Positions 43,601-51,792 of a stretch of DNA of 64,000 nt are shown piece by piece (the stretch's first letter is position 1; the number at the start of each line of letters is the position of its first letter). Source of the DNA: Deltaproteobacteria bacterium (GTDB lineage: Bacteria; Desulfobacterota; Desulfobulbia; Desulfobulbales; JAJRZW01); assembly GCA_024275015.1 (NCBI GenBank), contig JAJRZW010000016.1, positions 70,899-134,898 of the forward strand, in the 5' to 3' direction. The position numbers were made by a program, and so were the translations under genes. The notes under the pieces are model-generated. The model saw only the letters and a program-made list of their open reading frames with translations, was not told the DNA's origin and did not search any database.

Positions 43601-46504
43601 CTAACGGTCAACCCCGCTCAGAAAATCACGGGCGTAGGGATCGCCCTTCCGGGCGGCCTGAATGTAATAATTCCTGGCCCGGCCGGGGTTTGCGCTTCCC
43701 CCAAGGCCGACTTCTTCAAAATAACCGAGGAAAAAAAGGGCGTGGGCGCTGCCTTGTTTCGCCGCCTGGCCAAGCCAGCGACGCGCGGAATTCCGGTTCA
43801 TGGCAATTCCCCTGCCGGTTACATAGGCGACCCCGAGCCTTAAAGCACTGTTATTATCGCCGGCGGCCGCGGCCCTGGTGTACCATGTCACTGCCGTAGC
43901 CGGATCTTTCCTGACCCCGAGGCCCTCTTCACTGGCAAGGCCAAGGTAATACTGGGCCGCGACATGCCCCTTGGCCGCCGCTTTTTCATAAAGCGCCAGG
44001 GCCTTTTTATTTGAGGCCGCGACCCCGTTGCCGGTAGCATAGGCCCGGGCCAGGCGATACTGGGCCTCAACCTCACCCTGGGCCGCTGCCAGCCTGAACC
44101 ACTTGACCGCCTCGGCATGATTCTCCTTGACGTTGCGACCAAGATCATACATCAGCCCCAGACGATACTGGGCGCCCGGATGGCCCTTGCTTGCCGCCTG
44201 ATGAAACCATTTCATCGCCCGGGCCGCGCTTTTGGGAACGCCCCGGCCCTCATAAAAGGCCTCGCCGAGAGAATAGGCGGCAACAACCACGCCCTTGGCA
44301 AATGCCTTGTTAAACAAGGCCACCGCGGCGGCCGGGGCCTTCGCCACCCCGTTTCCATCCATGAGCATCAGGGCGTATTTATACTGGGCCATGGCACTGC
44401 CGCCATCAGCGGCCCGCTTGAACCATTTGGCGGCCCGGCGGGGTTTTTTGGGCAGACCGTTGCCGGTAAGATACATATTGGCGACATTATACTGCGCCTT
44501 TACGTTGCCCCGCTGGGCCGCGTTCAGAAACCATCCGGCCGCCTTTCTCCGATTTACGCCCACCCCCCGGCCCTCGCTGTAGATAACCGCGAGTTCATAC
44601 ATAACCTGGGAGACCCCTCTGACCCCGGCGGCCTCAAGCCATTTAACCGCGGTGGCCATATTCTTTTTCACCCCAATCCCGTCGCGATAGCTTATCCCGA
44701 GACGATACATGGCCATGGGATGCCCCTGGGCGGCGGCGCGGCCATACCATTCCGCCGCGTCAACCGGCGACGCCTTCACCCCCATGCCCTTCTCATATCC
44801 CTCGGCAAGGCGATACTGTGATTCCGGATCTCCCTGTTCCGCCGCCTTACGATACCAGCGCATGGCGTCATGCATACTCTTTCTTATGCCTTTCCCCTGG
44901 GAGTAAAGGCGGGCAAGTTGGAACTGGGCCCCGACCTTACCCTGAGCCGCCGCCTTTTTCAGCCACCTCACCGCCCGGGTAAAGTTCTTTTCCACCCCCT
45001 TGCCGCCTTTCAGGTAAAGGATGGCAAGACTGTACTGGGCCTTGAGGTTTCCCTCCTCGGCGGCCTTCTTTGCCCAGCGCAGGGAATCGGCGTCAAGTTC
45101 CCCCTGGCTTGCGGCGACGAATTTTTTCTCAAGCTTCGCCTTGGCCCGGGCATAGCCCTGGGCCGCGGCCTTGCCCCACCACTCGGCGGCGGCGGCGTCA
45201 TCCTGTTTTACCCCGTCGCCAAAGGCATAACTGAGGCCCAGGAGATACTGGGCCTCAGGGTCCCCTTTCCTGGCCGCGGTCGTAAACCACTTTATCGCCT
45301 GTTTACTGTCTTTCCCGACTCCGCGACCTTCGCTGTACATACTCCCGAGACGGACCATGGCCCCGATATTACCTCCCGCGGCCGCCAGGGTGTACAGGCG
45401 TATGGCCTCGGAAGGATTTTCCTTAACCCGGTCATTGCCGTTCTCAAGCCTCGCCGCCATGGCGGCAAGATACTCCGGCCCCGCCACCGCCGGGGTCTGC
45501 CAGACGGTTAGGGAGCCGTCCATGCCACCGGCGGCAATCATCTTGTTATCAGGGCTCAGGGCAATCCGATTCAACTCGACCTTGGGAAGGTCATGGTAAT
45601 CAATAAGCTTGAAGGTATCGGCCCGCCATAACAGGGCGACTCCCTTCTGACCGGCAACGGCAACATACTTTCCGTCGGCGCTGTAGGCCATATCCATGAC
45701 ATCACCCCACCACCATTTCCGCGAGGACATCTCCTGTTTACCGCTGGCGGCGTCCCACAGGATCAAACTGCCGTCACGACCACCGGAAAGAATTTTTTTG
45801 CCGTCCGGGGACCAGGCCACCGCGTTAACCCAATCGGAATGTCCCTTAAGGGAGAGTTCCGCCTTTTCCCGGTCAAGATCAAACACCTGAGCCAGGTTAC
45901 TCCAGCTCTCTCCGGCAACGACCCTGTCCCCATCAGGAGAAAAGGCCAGGTCAAGAATATCGTTCTTCCTGACATCAACCTCTGCGATCTGCCGACCGCC
46001 GCGGACACGCCAGAGACGGACGCTATCATCTTCACTGCCGGAAACTATAGTCTTACCGTCAGGGGAAAAGGCCAGGGCCGTAATCCGGCGTTTATGGCCG
46101 CGCATGGTCTCTTCGACCTTGCCCTTGTCGACGTTCCACAGGTCAATAACAAATTCCCGTCCCCTGGCGCGGACGCCACAGGCGAGAAAGCCCCCCCGCG
46201 ATGACCAGGCAAGGGAATTAACGCTTTCATATTCTCCAAGGCTCTTGACCTTGGCGCCGTCGCTACTCTTCCAGATATTAATATGACCGTCTTCACCGGC
46301 GGTGGCGATAAGTGATGAATCAGGAGAAAAGACGAGCCCGACCACCACCCCTTTCTGCGCCCCGATCCGGAACAGGCGGGAAACATCCGTGGAATCAGCG
46401 GCTGCCGCCGGAATGCTGAAAGTAAAGAAAAAAACCGTAGCCACCAGGGCCATAGTTACCGCAGGATACGCTCGGAATACCGAAAAAAAACGCCGCATTC
46501 GCAT
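43601..46504 (-). CDS. Secreted WD40-propeller plus Sel1-repeat protein
   Basis: ATG 46504 behind GGGAG is a better start than the track's 46534 and opens a signal peptide (about 35 residues, ending AAAAD). About 310 residues of WD40 repeats follow (for example LAFSPDGDRVVAGESW and VAWSPDGKKILSGG), forming one seven-bladed propeller. The remaining 590 residues are about sixteen Sel1/TPR-like repeats with the pattern A.Y.LG..Y..G.GV......A..W...AA..G. Such proteins are scaffolds; Sel1 proteins of bacteria often work in envelope assembly or signalling. The two fold types in one secreted chain are unusual. The diguanylate cyclase downstream suggests a signalling link. Confidence 0.9.
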   Translation of the reverse strand: MRMRRFFSVFRAYPAVTMALVATVFFFTFSIPAAAADSTDVSRLFRIGAQKGVVVGLVFSPDSSLIATAGEDGHINIWKSSDGAKVKSLGEYESVNSLAWSSRGGFLACGVRARGREFVIDLWNVDKGKVEETMRGHKRRITALAFSPDGKTIVSGSEDDSVRLWRVRGGRQIAEVDVRKNDILDLAFSPDGDRVVAGESWSNLAQVFDLDREKAELSLKGHSDWVNAVAWSPDGKKILSGGRDGSLILWDAASGKQEMSSRKWWWGDVMDMAYSADGKYVAVAGQKGVALLWRADTFKLIDYHDLPKVELNRIALSPDNKMIAAGGMDGSLTVWQTPAVAGPEYLAAMAARLENGNDRVKENPSEAIRLYTLAAAGGNIGAMVRLGSMYSEGRGVGKDSKQAIKWFTTAARKGDPEAQYLLGLSYAFGDGVKQDDAAAAEWWGKAAAQGYARAKAKLEKKFVAASQGELDADSLRWAKKAAEEGNLKAQYSLAILYLKGGKGVEKNFTRAVRWLKKAAAQGKVGAQFQLARLYSQGKGIRKSMHDAMRWYRKAAEQGDPESQYRLAEGYEKGMGVKASPVDAAEWYGRAAAQGHPMAMYRLGISYRDGIGVKKNMATAVKWLEAAGVRGVSQVMYELAVIYSEGRGVGVNRRKAAGWFLNAAQRGNVKAQYNVANMYLTGNGLPKKPRRAAKWFKRAADGGSAMAQYKYALMLMDGNGVAKAPAAAVALFNKAFAKGVVVAAYSLGEAFYEGRGVPKSAARAMKWFHQAASKGHPGAQYRLGLMYDLGRNVKENHAEAVKWFRLAAAQGEVEAQYRLARAYATGNGVAASNKKALALYEKAAAKGHVAAQYYLGLASEEGLGVRKDPATAVTWYTRAAAAGDNNSALRLGVAYVTGRGIAMNRNSARRWLGQAAKQGSAHALFFLGYFEEVGLGGSANPGRARNYYIQAARKGDPYARDFLSGVDR

Positions 46505-46537
46505 CTTTGCATTTCTCCCGATTTCATTTATCATAAA

Positions 46538-46632
46538 CTGTAAAAAAAACCATCCTGGCTTTTAAAACTGCCGCATGGATAAAACAAGTCTCATCCATGC
46601 GCCGCGACCAGTCCGTTTTTCAACGGACTGGT
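46538..46632 (-). repeat. Multi-hairpin repeat family A, rearranged copy
   Basis: Hairpin 1 cagtccgtttttcaacggac tg follows a stem catggataaaacaagtctca tccatg, which is hairpin 4 with its loop preserved and moved next to hairpin 1. Confidence 0.8.
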
Positions 46633-46849
46633 AGACTTTCCGACAGATTCAACCAACCCGTAACCCTACAACCACAATTACCGTTTATTACGAAATAAAT
46701 AAATACTTTATAAAACAAAATCAATCATATACAAAATCAACCGTAATAACAATCCCGGCACTCGACCATGATCCATGGTCAAGTAAAACGACCTTGCCTG
46801 GTGATACAAGGGGTTCGCTCACAGATATACAATTATCTGAACCCCTTAG
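46633..46849. other. AT-rich gap, nothing recognised
   Basis: Between two family A copies. The AT-rich stretch near 46680-46745 contains no ORF or repeat that I can support. Confidence 0.4.
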
Positions 46850-47000
46850 CAGCCCGTTGAAAAACGGGCTGGTAGCGGCTGATGTCCGCGCCGCCGATTT
46901 CACCGGTTTGAAAAAACCGGTGAAATCGAGAGGTTGGATGAAACTTGTTTTATCCAACCGGCGGTTGTAAAAGGCAGGACGGCTTTTTCAACACTCTGTT
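46850..47000 (+). repeat. Multi-hairpin repeat family A, full copy
   Basis: cagcccgttgaaaaacgggc tg is hairpin 1 with a compensated base pair. Hairpin 3 is gatttcaccggtttgaaaaa with its mate, hairpin 4 is ggttggatgaaacttgtttt with atccaacc. Relative to the copies with ggttggcc/ggccaacc, both sides of hairpin 4 have changed together. Confidence 0.9.
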
Positions 47001-47199
47001 AGAGGTTTTTATCTCATTCGCCATTCATGCGGTGGATTTTAGTTGGCAGAGCGCATGACAAATCCCCTCTGTCCACTTTTAAATCACCAGGTTTCCTGCT
47101 ATAAAGGATATCGTACCGTTAACAACGGTAATCGGTAGACGCATACCGCCCTGTCGGAATGCGTTCCGTACCGCGGGCGCACAAAAAACAAGGAGGAAA

Positions 47200-48129
47200 A
47201 TGATGAGAAGGAACCTTATTATTCTAATGACCATGGCAATCTGCGCGGCCTTTTTCATGCCGACGCCGGCAAACGCCGCCAAAAAAAGGCTGCGATACTC
47301 GATAACCGTAAGCAAATTTGAAAATCGCTCAAACTGGCACGGCCAGTGGGACCTGGGCGATGCCTGGGGCGCGGTCCTGACCGACAGCCTGCAGCAGACC
47401 GGCAAATTCATCGTTCTCGGGGAAAGCGATATGCGCAATGCGGCGATGAAAGAGCAGGATTTCGCCATGAGCGGCCGCGCCGCCGGGGGGGGGAGAAAAG
47501 TCGCCACCGGACAGATGACCCCGGGACAGCTCCTGGTAAAGGGCGAAATCGTCCACTTTTCCCAGGCCACCTCGGGCGGTGGCGGCGGATTGAGCTTCAA
47601 AGGGTTCCGCCTTGGCGCCAAGGGCAGCACCGCCGAGATAGACGTGGTCATGTATATCATCGACTCCACCACCGGCCAGGTGGTCGCGTCCAAACGGATC
47701 AGCGGCAAGATCAAAAAACGGGGCCTCTCGCTTGGCTACAGCCATAACGGCTTTGGCGGCGATATCGGCGGGTTCAAAAAGACCAGCGCCGGAAAGGCGA
47801 TGGAAAAGGCGGTGGACAAGGGGGTAAAATTTCTGGTAGCCAAACTCGAAGAAATCCCCTGGACCGGTTCGGTTATCCTCAGCAAGGGGAGCAAGGTCTA
47901 TATCAACCGGGGCGAACGCGAAGGCGTGAGCGTCGGCGACAAATTCGAGGTCGGGGAGTCCACGGTCCTGCGTGATCCCGATACCGGCGAAGTTCTGGAT
48001 GAGAGCATTGAGAAAATGGGGGTGGTCGAGGTTGTCAAGGCCAAGAAAAAACTCTCAATATGCAAGGTGGTTTCCGGCGGCGGCATCACCAAGGGAATGA
48101 CGGTAAAACCGGTGGGGGGAAACAGTTGA
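47200..48129 (+). CDS. CsgG/HfaB-family secreted protein
   Basis: A signal peptide (first ~27 residues, ending NAA) is followed by the CsgG-type domain: SITVSKFENRS, a long loop, LGDAWGAVLTDSLQQTGKFIVLGE, LLVKGEIVHFS, and EIDVVMYIIDSTTGQVVASK. The lipobox cysteine of E. coli CsgG is not obvious. The C-terminal 90 residues (GSKVYINRGEREGVSVGDKFEVGE) are an extra domain seen in FlgT-like and other envelope proteins. CsgG forms the outer-membrane curli pore; relatives assemble holdfast or flagellar parts. GGAGG lies directly before the ATG. It overlaps the next gene by TTGA. Confidence 0.87.
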   Translation: MMRRNLIILMTMAICAAFFMPTPANAAKKRLRYSITVSKFENRSNWHGQWDLGDAWGAVLTDSLQQTGKFIVLGESDMRNAAMKEQDFAMSGRAAGGGRKVATGQMTPGQLLVKGEIVHFSQATSGGGGGLSFKGFRLGAKGSTAEIDVVMYIIDSTTGQVVASKRISGKIKKRGLSLGYSHNGFGGDIGGFKKTSAGKAMEKAVDKGVKFLVAKLEEIPWTGSVILSKGSKVYINRGEREGVSVGDKFEVGESTVLRDPDTGEVLDESIEKMGVVEVVKAKKKLSICKVVSGGGITKGMTVKPVGGNS

Positions 48130-49268
48130 AACCATGGGAGAAAATCGCGGGACTGACCGCATTGATACTGTGCCTCACCGCTTTTGTCGCCCTCCTTTCT
48201 CCACCGCCGGTCACGGCGGCGGAGAGCAAGGAGATAATCGCCACCGGCATGGGCAGCGGCAACAAGGCCAGGGCCCGGGACGAAGCGATCAACGACGCTC
48301 TCAGACAGGCGGTGAAACAGGGGGTCGGCACCTATATCACCAGCACCACCACGGTGGCGCAGATGATGCTGGTGGAAGACCGGATCTATTCCGAAAGCCG
48401 CGGCTTTGTCGAAAATTATAAGATATTAAGTGAAGGAGAGAAGGACGACGCCTACGCGGTCAAGATAAAGGCCACGGTCAGCATAGGCAAACTCAAGAAC
48501 GAGCTTGCGGCCATTGGCATAATCCTCAAAAAGAAACAGAACCCCCGGGTCATGGTGGTGGTCAGAAGTCATGAGGACAAGGGCAATTTCTTCGGTATTG
48601 AACAGGAAGGTAACCACAGTGCCGAAAACCTGCTCGAATCAATGCTGATGGCCAAGGGTTTCCGCCTGGTCGACGCCGGCCAGACCGGCCGCAAGCACAG
48701 ACTCGCGACCATCCTCATAGGCAGCGATCCGGGACTGGCGGCAAAAATGGCCAAGGATTTCGGGGCCGAGATATTGATCGATGTCGAGGTCAAGCGCCAA
48801 TTTACCGGCAACCGTGATATCCTCGGCCGCTCCATGCCCTTTTTCACCAACGACATCCGGATCAAGGCCATTGAAACCGATTCCGCCCGGATTCTTTACT
48901 CCGGGTTCAAAAACAGCCCGCCATCCGGGGCGAACGCCATCGACCGGATCGAAAGCAACACCAGAAAACTGGGACGGGAGATGATGGACGCGGTCCTGAA
49001 CCAGTGGAAAAAAGATGTCTATCAGGCCGCGACCTTTCAGATTGAGGTCAAGAACGCCGGATTCACCCAGCTCAACAAACTGCTGGAGGCGATCAAAGAC
49101 ATCCGGGGCATGGGTCCGGTACAGACCCGGAGCTTTGCCGCCAGGCACGCCGACCTTGAGGTCAGCTTTCAGGGCAACGTCAACGAACTTGCCACCCGCC
49201 TGAGCGCCATAAAAGAAATAGAAATCACCGGACTTACCGGCTCAACGGTGACGGTCAAGATGAAATAA
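48126..49268 (+). CDS. Secreted FlgT-N-like protein, coupled to the CsgG-like gene
   Basis: The track start at 48060 lies within the CsgG-like gene; TTG 48126, overlapping its stop as TTGA and preceded by GGGGGG, opens a signal peptide (KPWEKIAGLTALILCLTAFV). The domain that follows, ARDEAINDALRQAVKQGVGTYI and RIYSESRGFVENYKILSEGE, is the FlgT N-terminal domain type. 380 aa. FlgT and CsgG-like proteins are both periplasmic or outer-membrane assembly factors. Translational coupling suggests the two products interact. No flagellar or curli gene is present nearby, so the actual partner is unknown. Confidence 0.82.
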   Translation: MKPWEKIAGLTALILCLTAFVALLSPPPVTAAESKEIIATGMGSGNKARARDEAINDALRQAVKQGVGTYITSTTTVAQMMLVEDRIYSESRGFVENYKILSEGEKDDAYAVKIKATVSIGKLKNELAAIGIILKKKQNPRVMVVVRSHEDKGNFFGIEQEGNHSAENLLESMLMAKGFRLVDAGQTGRKHRLATILIGSDPGLAAKMAKDFGAEILIDVEVKRQFTGNRDILGRSMPFFTNDIRIKAIETDSARILYSGFKNSPPSGANAIDRIESNTRKLGREMMDAVLNQWKKDVYQAATFQIEVKNAGFTQLNKLLEAIKDIRGMGPVQTRSFAARHADLEVSFQGNVNELATRLSAIKEIEITGLTGSTVTVKMK

Positions 49269-49298
49269 ACGTAAGCGCCCCATGAACACCACCCTGCA

Positions 49299-49328
49299 CG
49301 CGCTTTAACCATCAGTGGTTAAAGCGCG
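49299..49328 (+). terminator. Perfect hairpin after the FlgT-like gene
   Basis: cgcgctttaacca-tcag-tggttaaagcgcg: 13 paired bases and a four-base loop, 30 bases after the stop. No T-run follows, so termination efficiency is doubtful. Confidence 0.55.
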
Positions 49329-49332
49329 CACA

Positions 49333-49378
49333 TGGCGGCGTCCCTGAGACACTTAACAGAGTGCGATTATTTTTGCAT
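49333..49378. repeat. Short repeat family E, copy 2
   Basis: ggcggcgtccctgagacact taacagagtgcgattatttt tgcat: matches the copy at 26683-26723 except for a few bases. Function unknown. Confidence 0.65.
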
Positions 49379-49654
49379 TTAGGTGTGGTTACCGGCAAAC
49401 ACAGAACAGAAAAAAAAGGCGCGGGCAACTCCTCCGCGTCCTTTTTTTATTTTTTCCCTCAATCCGTGAGCGTTCGAGAACAGGACCGGATGCAAATAGG
49501 CATAGAACGAGTTGCGACGGCCTGTTATCGGACGCCCCGGGATGATGCCGGATGAATTCTGCCGCCCAAACGCCAACACGGCCAAAGATACCCTGGTTCA
49601 GCCAGAGGAGCCATCAAGAAGCTCAAAACCACCACGGACCCGGAACACCCCGCC
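49379..49654. other. Gap with a short direct repeat
   Basis: tccgtgagcgttcgagaaca ggaccggatgc (from 49463) recurs with changes at 50652-50681. aaaaaaaaggcgcgggcaac and its mate near 49440 form a weak stem. No gene seen; the lipoprotein on minus ends at 49655. Confidence 0.45.
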
Positions 49655-50230
49655 TCAGCCTTGGGCTCGGCGGATGATCTCGTCGACAATGATCCGGGTA
49701 CAGTCAGGGAATCTGGCCCGCACCACCGCCTCAACCACGGTGGATGAACCATTGGCGGTATTGACGATCTCGAGACGATAACCGACCCGTTGCAGGAGCC
49801 CCCGGGTGGGAGCGACAAAGGTGGAACGCTCGGTGATCTCGCCAAAAAGAATAAAATCAGGCACGGCATTGAGCCCCAGCTTATCTTTAAGCGCCGCCCC
49901 CCGCAGGGAACGCAGGGAATTTTTCACCTCCTCCGCATCCTGATTCCTGTCACCGACATACAACTCCGGCTCCCAAAAACCGTTACGCTTGAAGTCCCGA
50001 TAAAAGAAGACGGCGTCATCGCCCCGGGCGATATAGTAGGCCCCCTCCCCGGTGGCAAATGGTCCTACCACCATAAGTTTTTTCCCTCTTTCAAGGGATG
50101 AAAGCGACCCGGAGACCACCTGAAAATTCTTGATCCCGTCGCCGAGACGGGTCATCTGGCCGATTATAGGGCCGCAGGAAACCATGACCAGAAGCAAGGG
50201 GACGAGAAAAAGAAGATGTATTTTTTTCAT
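49655..50230 (-). CDS. Lipoprotein of unknown family, near CsgG-like genes
   Basis: The lipobox VMVSC gives a lipid-anchored protein of 191 aa. After it comes VSGSLSSLERGKKLMVVGPFAT and a later block PDFILFGEITERSTF then YRLEIVNTANGSSTVVEAVV. This pattern (a core strand, an FGEI/ILxGEI block, then a description of cellular change) resembles LpoB/CsgG-like lipoproteins, but I cannot assign it. It is convergent with the CsgG/FlgT-like pair and lies upstream, on the same strand, of nothing but repeats. GGAGG lies 12 bases before the ATG. Confidence 0.75.
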   Translation of the reverse strand: MKKIHLLFLVPLLLVMVSCGPIIGQMTRLGDGIKNFQVVSGSLSSLERGKKLMVVGPFATGEGAYYIARGDDAVFFYRDFKRNGFWEPELYVGDRNQDAEEVKNSLRSLRGAALKDKLGLNAVPDFILFGEITERSTFVAPTRGLLQRVGYRLEIVNTANGSSTVVEAVVRARFPDCTRIIVDEIIRRAQG

Positions 50231-50281
50231 CTTTATGAAACCTCCATGAAAACAAATAATTTTTAGTCGTAACGGCTATTC

Positions 50282-50497
50282 TCAACGGCCAAGCTCAAGA
50301 CGATGACATTTCAGGCAGTTACCCCGGTCAGGCCTGTGAGGCATATCGTCACGATGACAATCGAGACAATCGGCAATGGTTTTGGCATTACGATGCTCGT
50401 CGGTAGCGCGCCGATGGGGTGCGGTCATGGGTCGCCGCACGGCACAACCGGCCGCTAAGACCAAGGCAAAAAACAATAAGAACAAAATTCTTTTCAT
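50282..50497 (-). CDS. Small diheme cytochrome-like lipoprotein
   Basis: ATG 50497, with GAGGTG ahead of it, is preferred over the track start and gives 71 aa. The signal ends in the lipobox LAAGC. The short mature part carries two haem c motifs, CLDCH and CLKCH, with extra histidines (HRDDMPHRPDRG) that may serve as distal ligands. Such mini-cytochromes pass electrons in the periplasm. It lies 51 bases upstream of the lipoprotein gene on the same strand and may share its transcript. The compact two-motif form is like one module of a multiheme protein. Confidence 0.85.
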   Translation of the reverse strand: MKRILFLLFFALVLAAGCAVRRPMTAPHRRATDEHRNAKTIADCLDCHRDDMPHRPDRGNCLKCHRLELGR

Positions 50498-50651
50498 CCA
50501 TTTCACCTCATAGCTCATTTGACTATTCATGCATGCCCGATTCCATCCAAACAGATAACAATTCCTAAATGCTGAGATTAAACCCGGAGCAGTGAATAGT
50601 CAAGCAGCATGGGGATCCTGAGACCCTTGTATACTGTGACGTTATTCTGAC

Positions 50652-50681
50652 TCCGTGAGCGTTCGGAAACGGGCCGTATGC
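50652..50681. repeat. Short direct repeat shared with 49463
   Basis: tccgtgagcgttcggaaacg ggccgtatgc, a variant of the sequence at 49463. It lies in the 247-base gap upstream of the diheme lipoprotein. Confidence 0.5.
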
Positions 50682-50744
50682 GATAAGGCACGCAACCGTC
50701 ACGGAATGATAGCACGGACCGGGGGGATTGAGCGCTATCAATGA

Positions 50745-51023
50745 TCAGGGGTTTTCCTTGAAGGGCAAACTCGGTAGAGCGCCAAGACGTTTCACAAAGC
50801 GTTGATGGTCATAGCCACCTTCCCGACCGATGGCCTGAAAAAACTCCACCCCGACCACGTAACCGATAAGACGCAGGGCCTCATCCCGTGGAAGCCCCCG
50901 GGCGAGGAGACGATCAAGGGTTTTCCTGGTCTCCGGCGGATCAAGACCTTCCACCTGGGCCAGAACCACCTGCTCTATCGCCCGCCGCATCCGGGCCAGT
51001 TGCTTCTCCGCCATCTCCACCAT
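50745..51023 (-). CDS. DUF1841-like small protein
   Basis: 92 aa, cytoplasmic by composition, helical. LDPPETRKTLDRLLARGLPRDEALRLIG resembles the DUF1841 family and other small proteins with a DPP...L...G...EA...I pattern. AGGGGG stands ahead of ATG 51023. It has no close operon partner. Function is unknown. Confidence 0.65.
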   Translation of the reverse strand: MVEMAEKQLARMRRAIEQVVLAQVEGLDPPETRKTLDRLLARGLPRDEALRLIGYVVGVEFFQAIGREGGYDHQRFVKRLGALPSLPFKENP

Positions 51024-51129
51024 CGGTTTCCCCCTGGTTTTTTGAAAAAGCTCAAGTTGTTTTTATAAATTCGTTCAGGTATCATCATCCTTGAAACATA
51101 ACCGGGAACGTAAGCATCCGAATAGAAGA

Positions 51130-51225
51130 TGATTCTTGCCCAAAACCAAGGACTGCGCAAAATGAAAAAACGCGGCATATCGAGAGTATGTGAGCATTTT
51201 TCATCTTGCTCACAACGCCGGACAT
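51130..51225. repeat. Dispersed palindromic repeat family B, copy 3 (diverged)
   Basis: gcgcaaaatgaaaaaacgcg and tgagcatttttcatcttgct ca match copy 1 at 931 with several changes. The palindrome covers the region just before the DUF2914 gene. Confidence 0.75.
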
Positions 51226-51288
51226 TGGCCGTTCCCGCCACGACGCCATAATAATTACAATAAAAAAAACTTCAACCGGAGGAAGACG

Positions 51289-51705
51289 ATGAACAGAAAG
51301 ATAACCACCCTGCTTTTGGCACTGATTACCGCCACCGCCCTTGTCTGGCCCGGCGCGGCCATGGCCGGGGACGATGACGCCGCCTCGATGACCATTGCCA
51401 GGTTCCAGACCTGCCAGGACGTCATGGATCACGAACCCCTCGGGGTTTCCGAGGTCTTCCCGGCCGACAGCGACCGGGTATTCGCATTTCTGGAGGCCCG
51501 CGACATATCCGCCGATGTCACTGTCAGCTTCGTCTGGATCTATCAGGGAGAAGAGCTTGCCAGGGTACCCCTGAACCTGCGGCAGGGATCAAGGTGGCGG
51601 ACCTATTCAAGCAAGAAAATCGTCGGCCGCGCCGGTAATTGGCGGGTGGAACTACGGGACAACGGTGACAACGTCCTTACCGGCGTCGACTTTGTTGTTG
51701 AATAA
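51289..51705 (+). CDS. Secreted DUF2914 domain protein
   Basis: The start is ATG 51289 after GGAGGA; the track start at 51190 lies in a repeat. A signal peptide (ATALVWPGAAMAG) precedes a domain of about 110 residues. FQTCQDVMDHEPLGVSEVF, VTVSFVWIYQGEELARV and WRTYSSKKIVGRAGNWRVEL are typical of DUF2914, an Ig-like beta-sandwich of unknown role in secreted or membrane proteins of deltaproteobacteria. 138 aa. It converges with the hybrid kinase gene across a long hairpin. Confidence 0.87.
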   Translation: MNRKITTLLLALITATALVWPGAAMAGDDDAASMTIARFQTCQDVMDHEPLGVSEVFPADSDRVFAFLEARDISADVTVSFVWIYQGEELARVPLNLRQGSRWRTYSSKKIVGRAGNWRVELRDNGDNVLTGVDFVVE

Positions 51706-51730
51706 ACCCTGCCCCCCCGGAAGCGGATCC

Positions 51731-51792
51731 CCGGTAAACAAAACTGCCGGAAGGTGACACGAAAATCACTTCCCGGCCATTTTGTTTACCGG
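51731..51792. terminator. Long bidirectional hairpin between convergent genes
   Basis: ccggtaaacaaaactgccgg and its mate ccggccattttgtttaccgg form a 62-base near-perfect palindrome with an inner gtga/tcac stem. It overlaps the last nine codons of the hybrid kinase. The TTTTGTTT arm could act as the terminal U-rich run in either direction. Confidence 0.7.
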
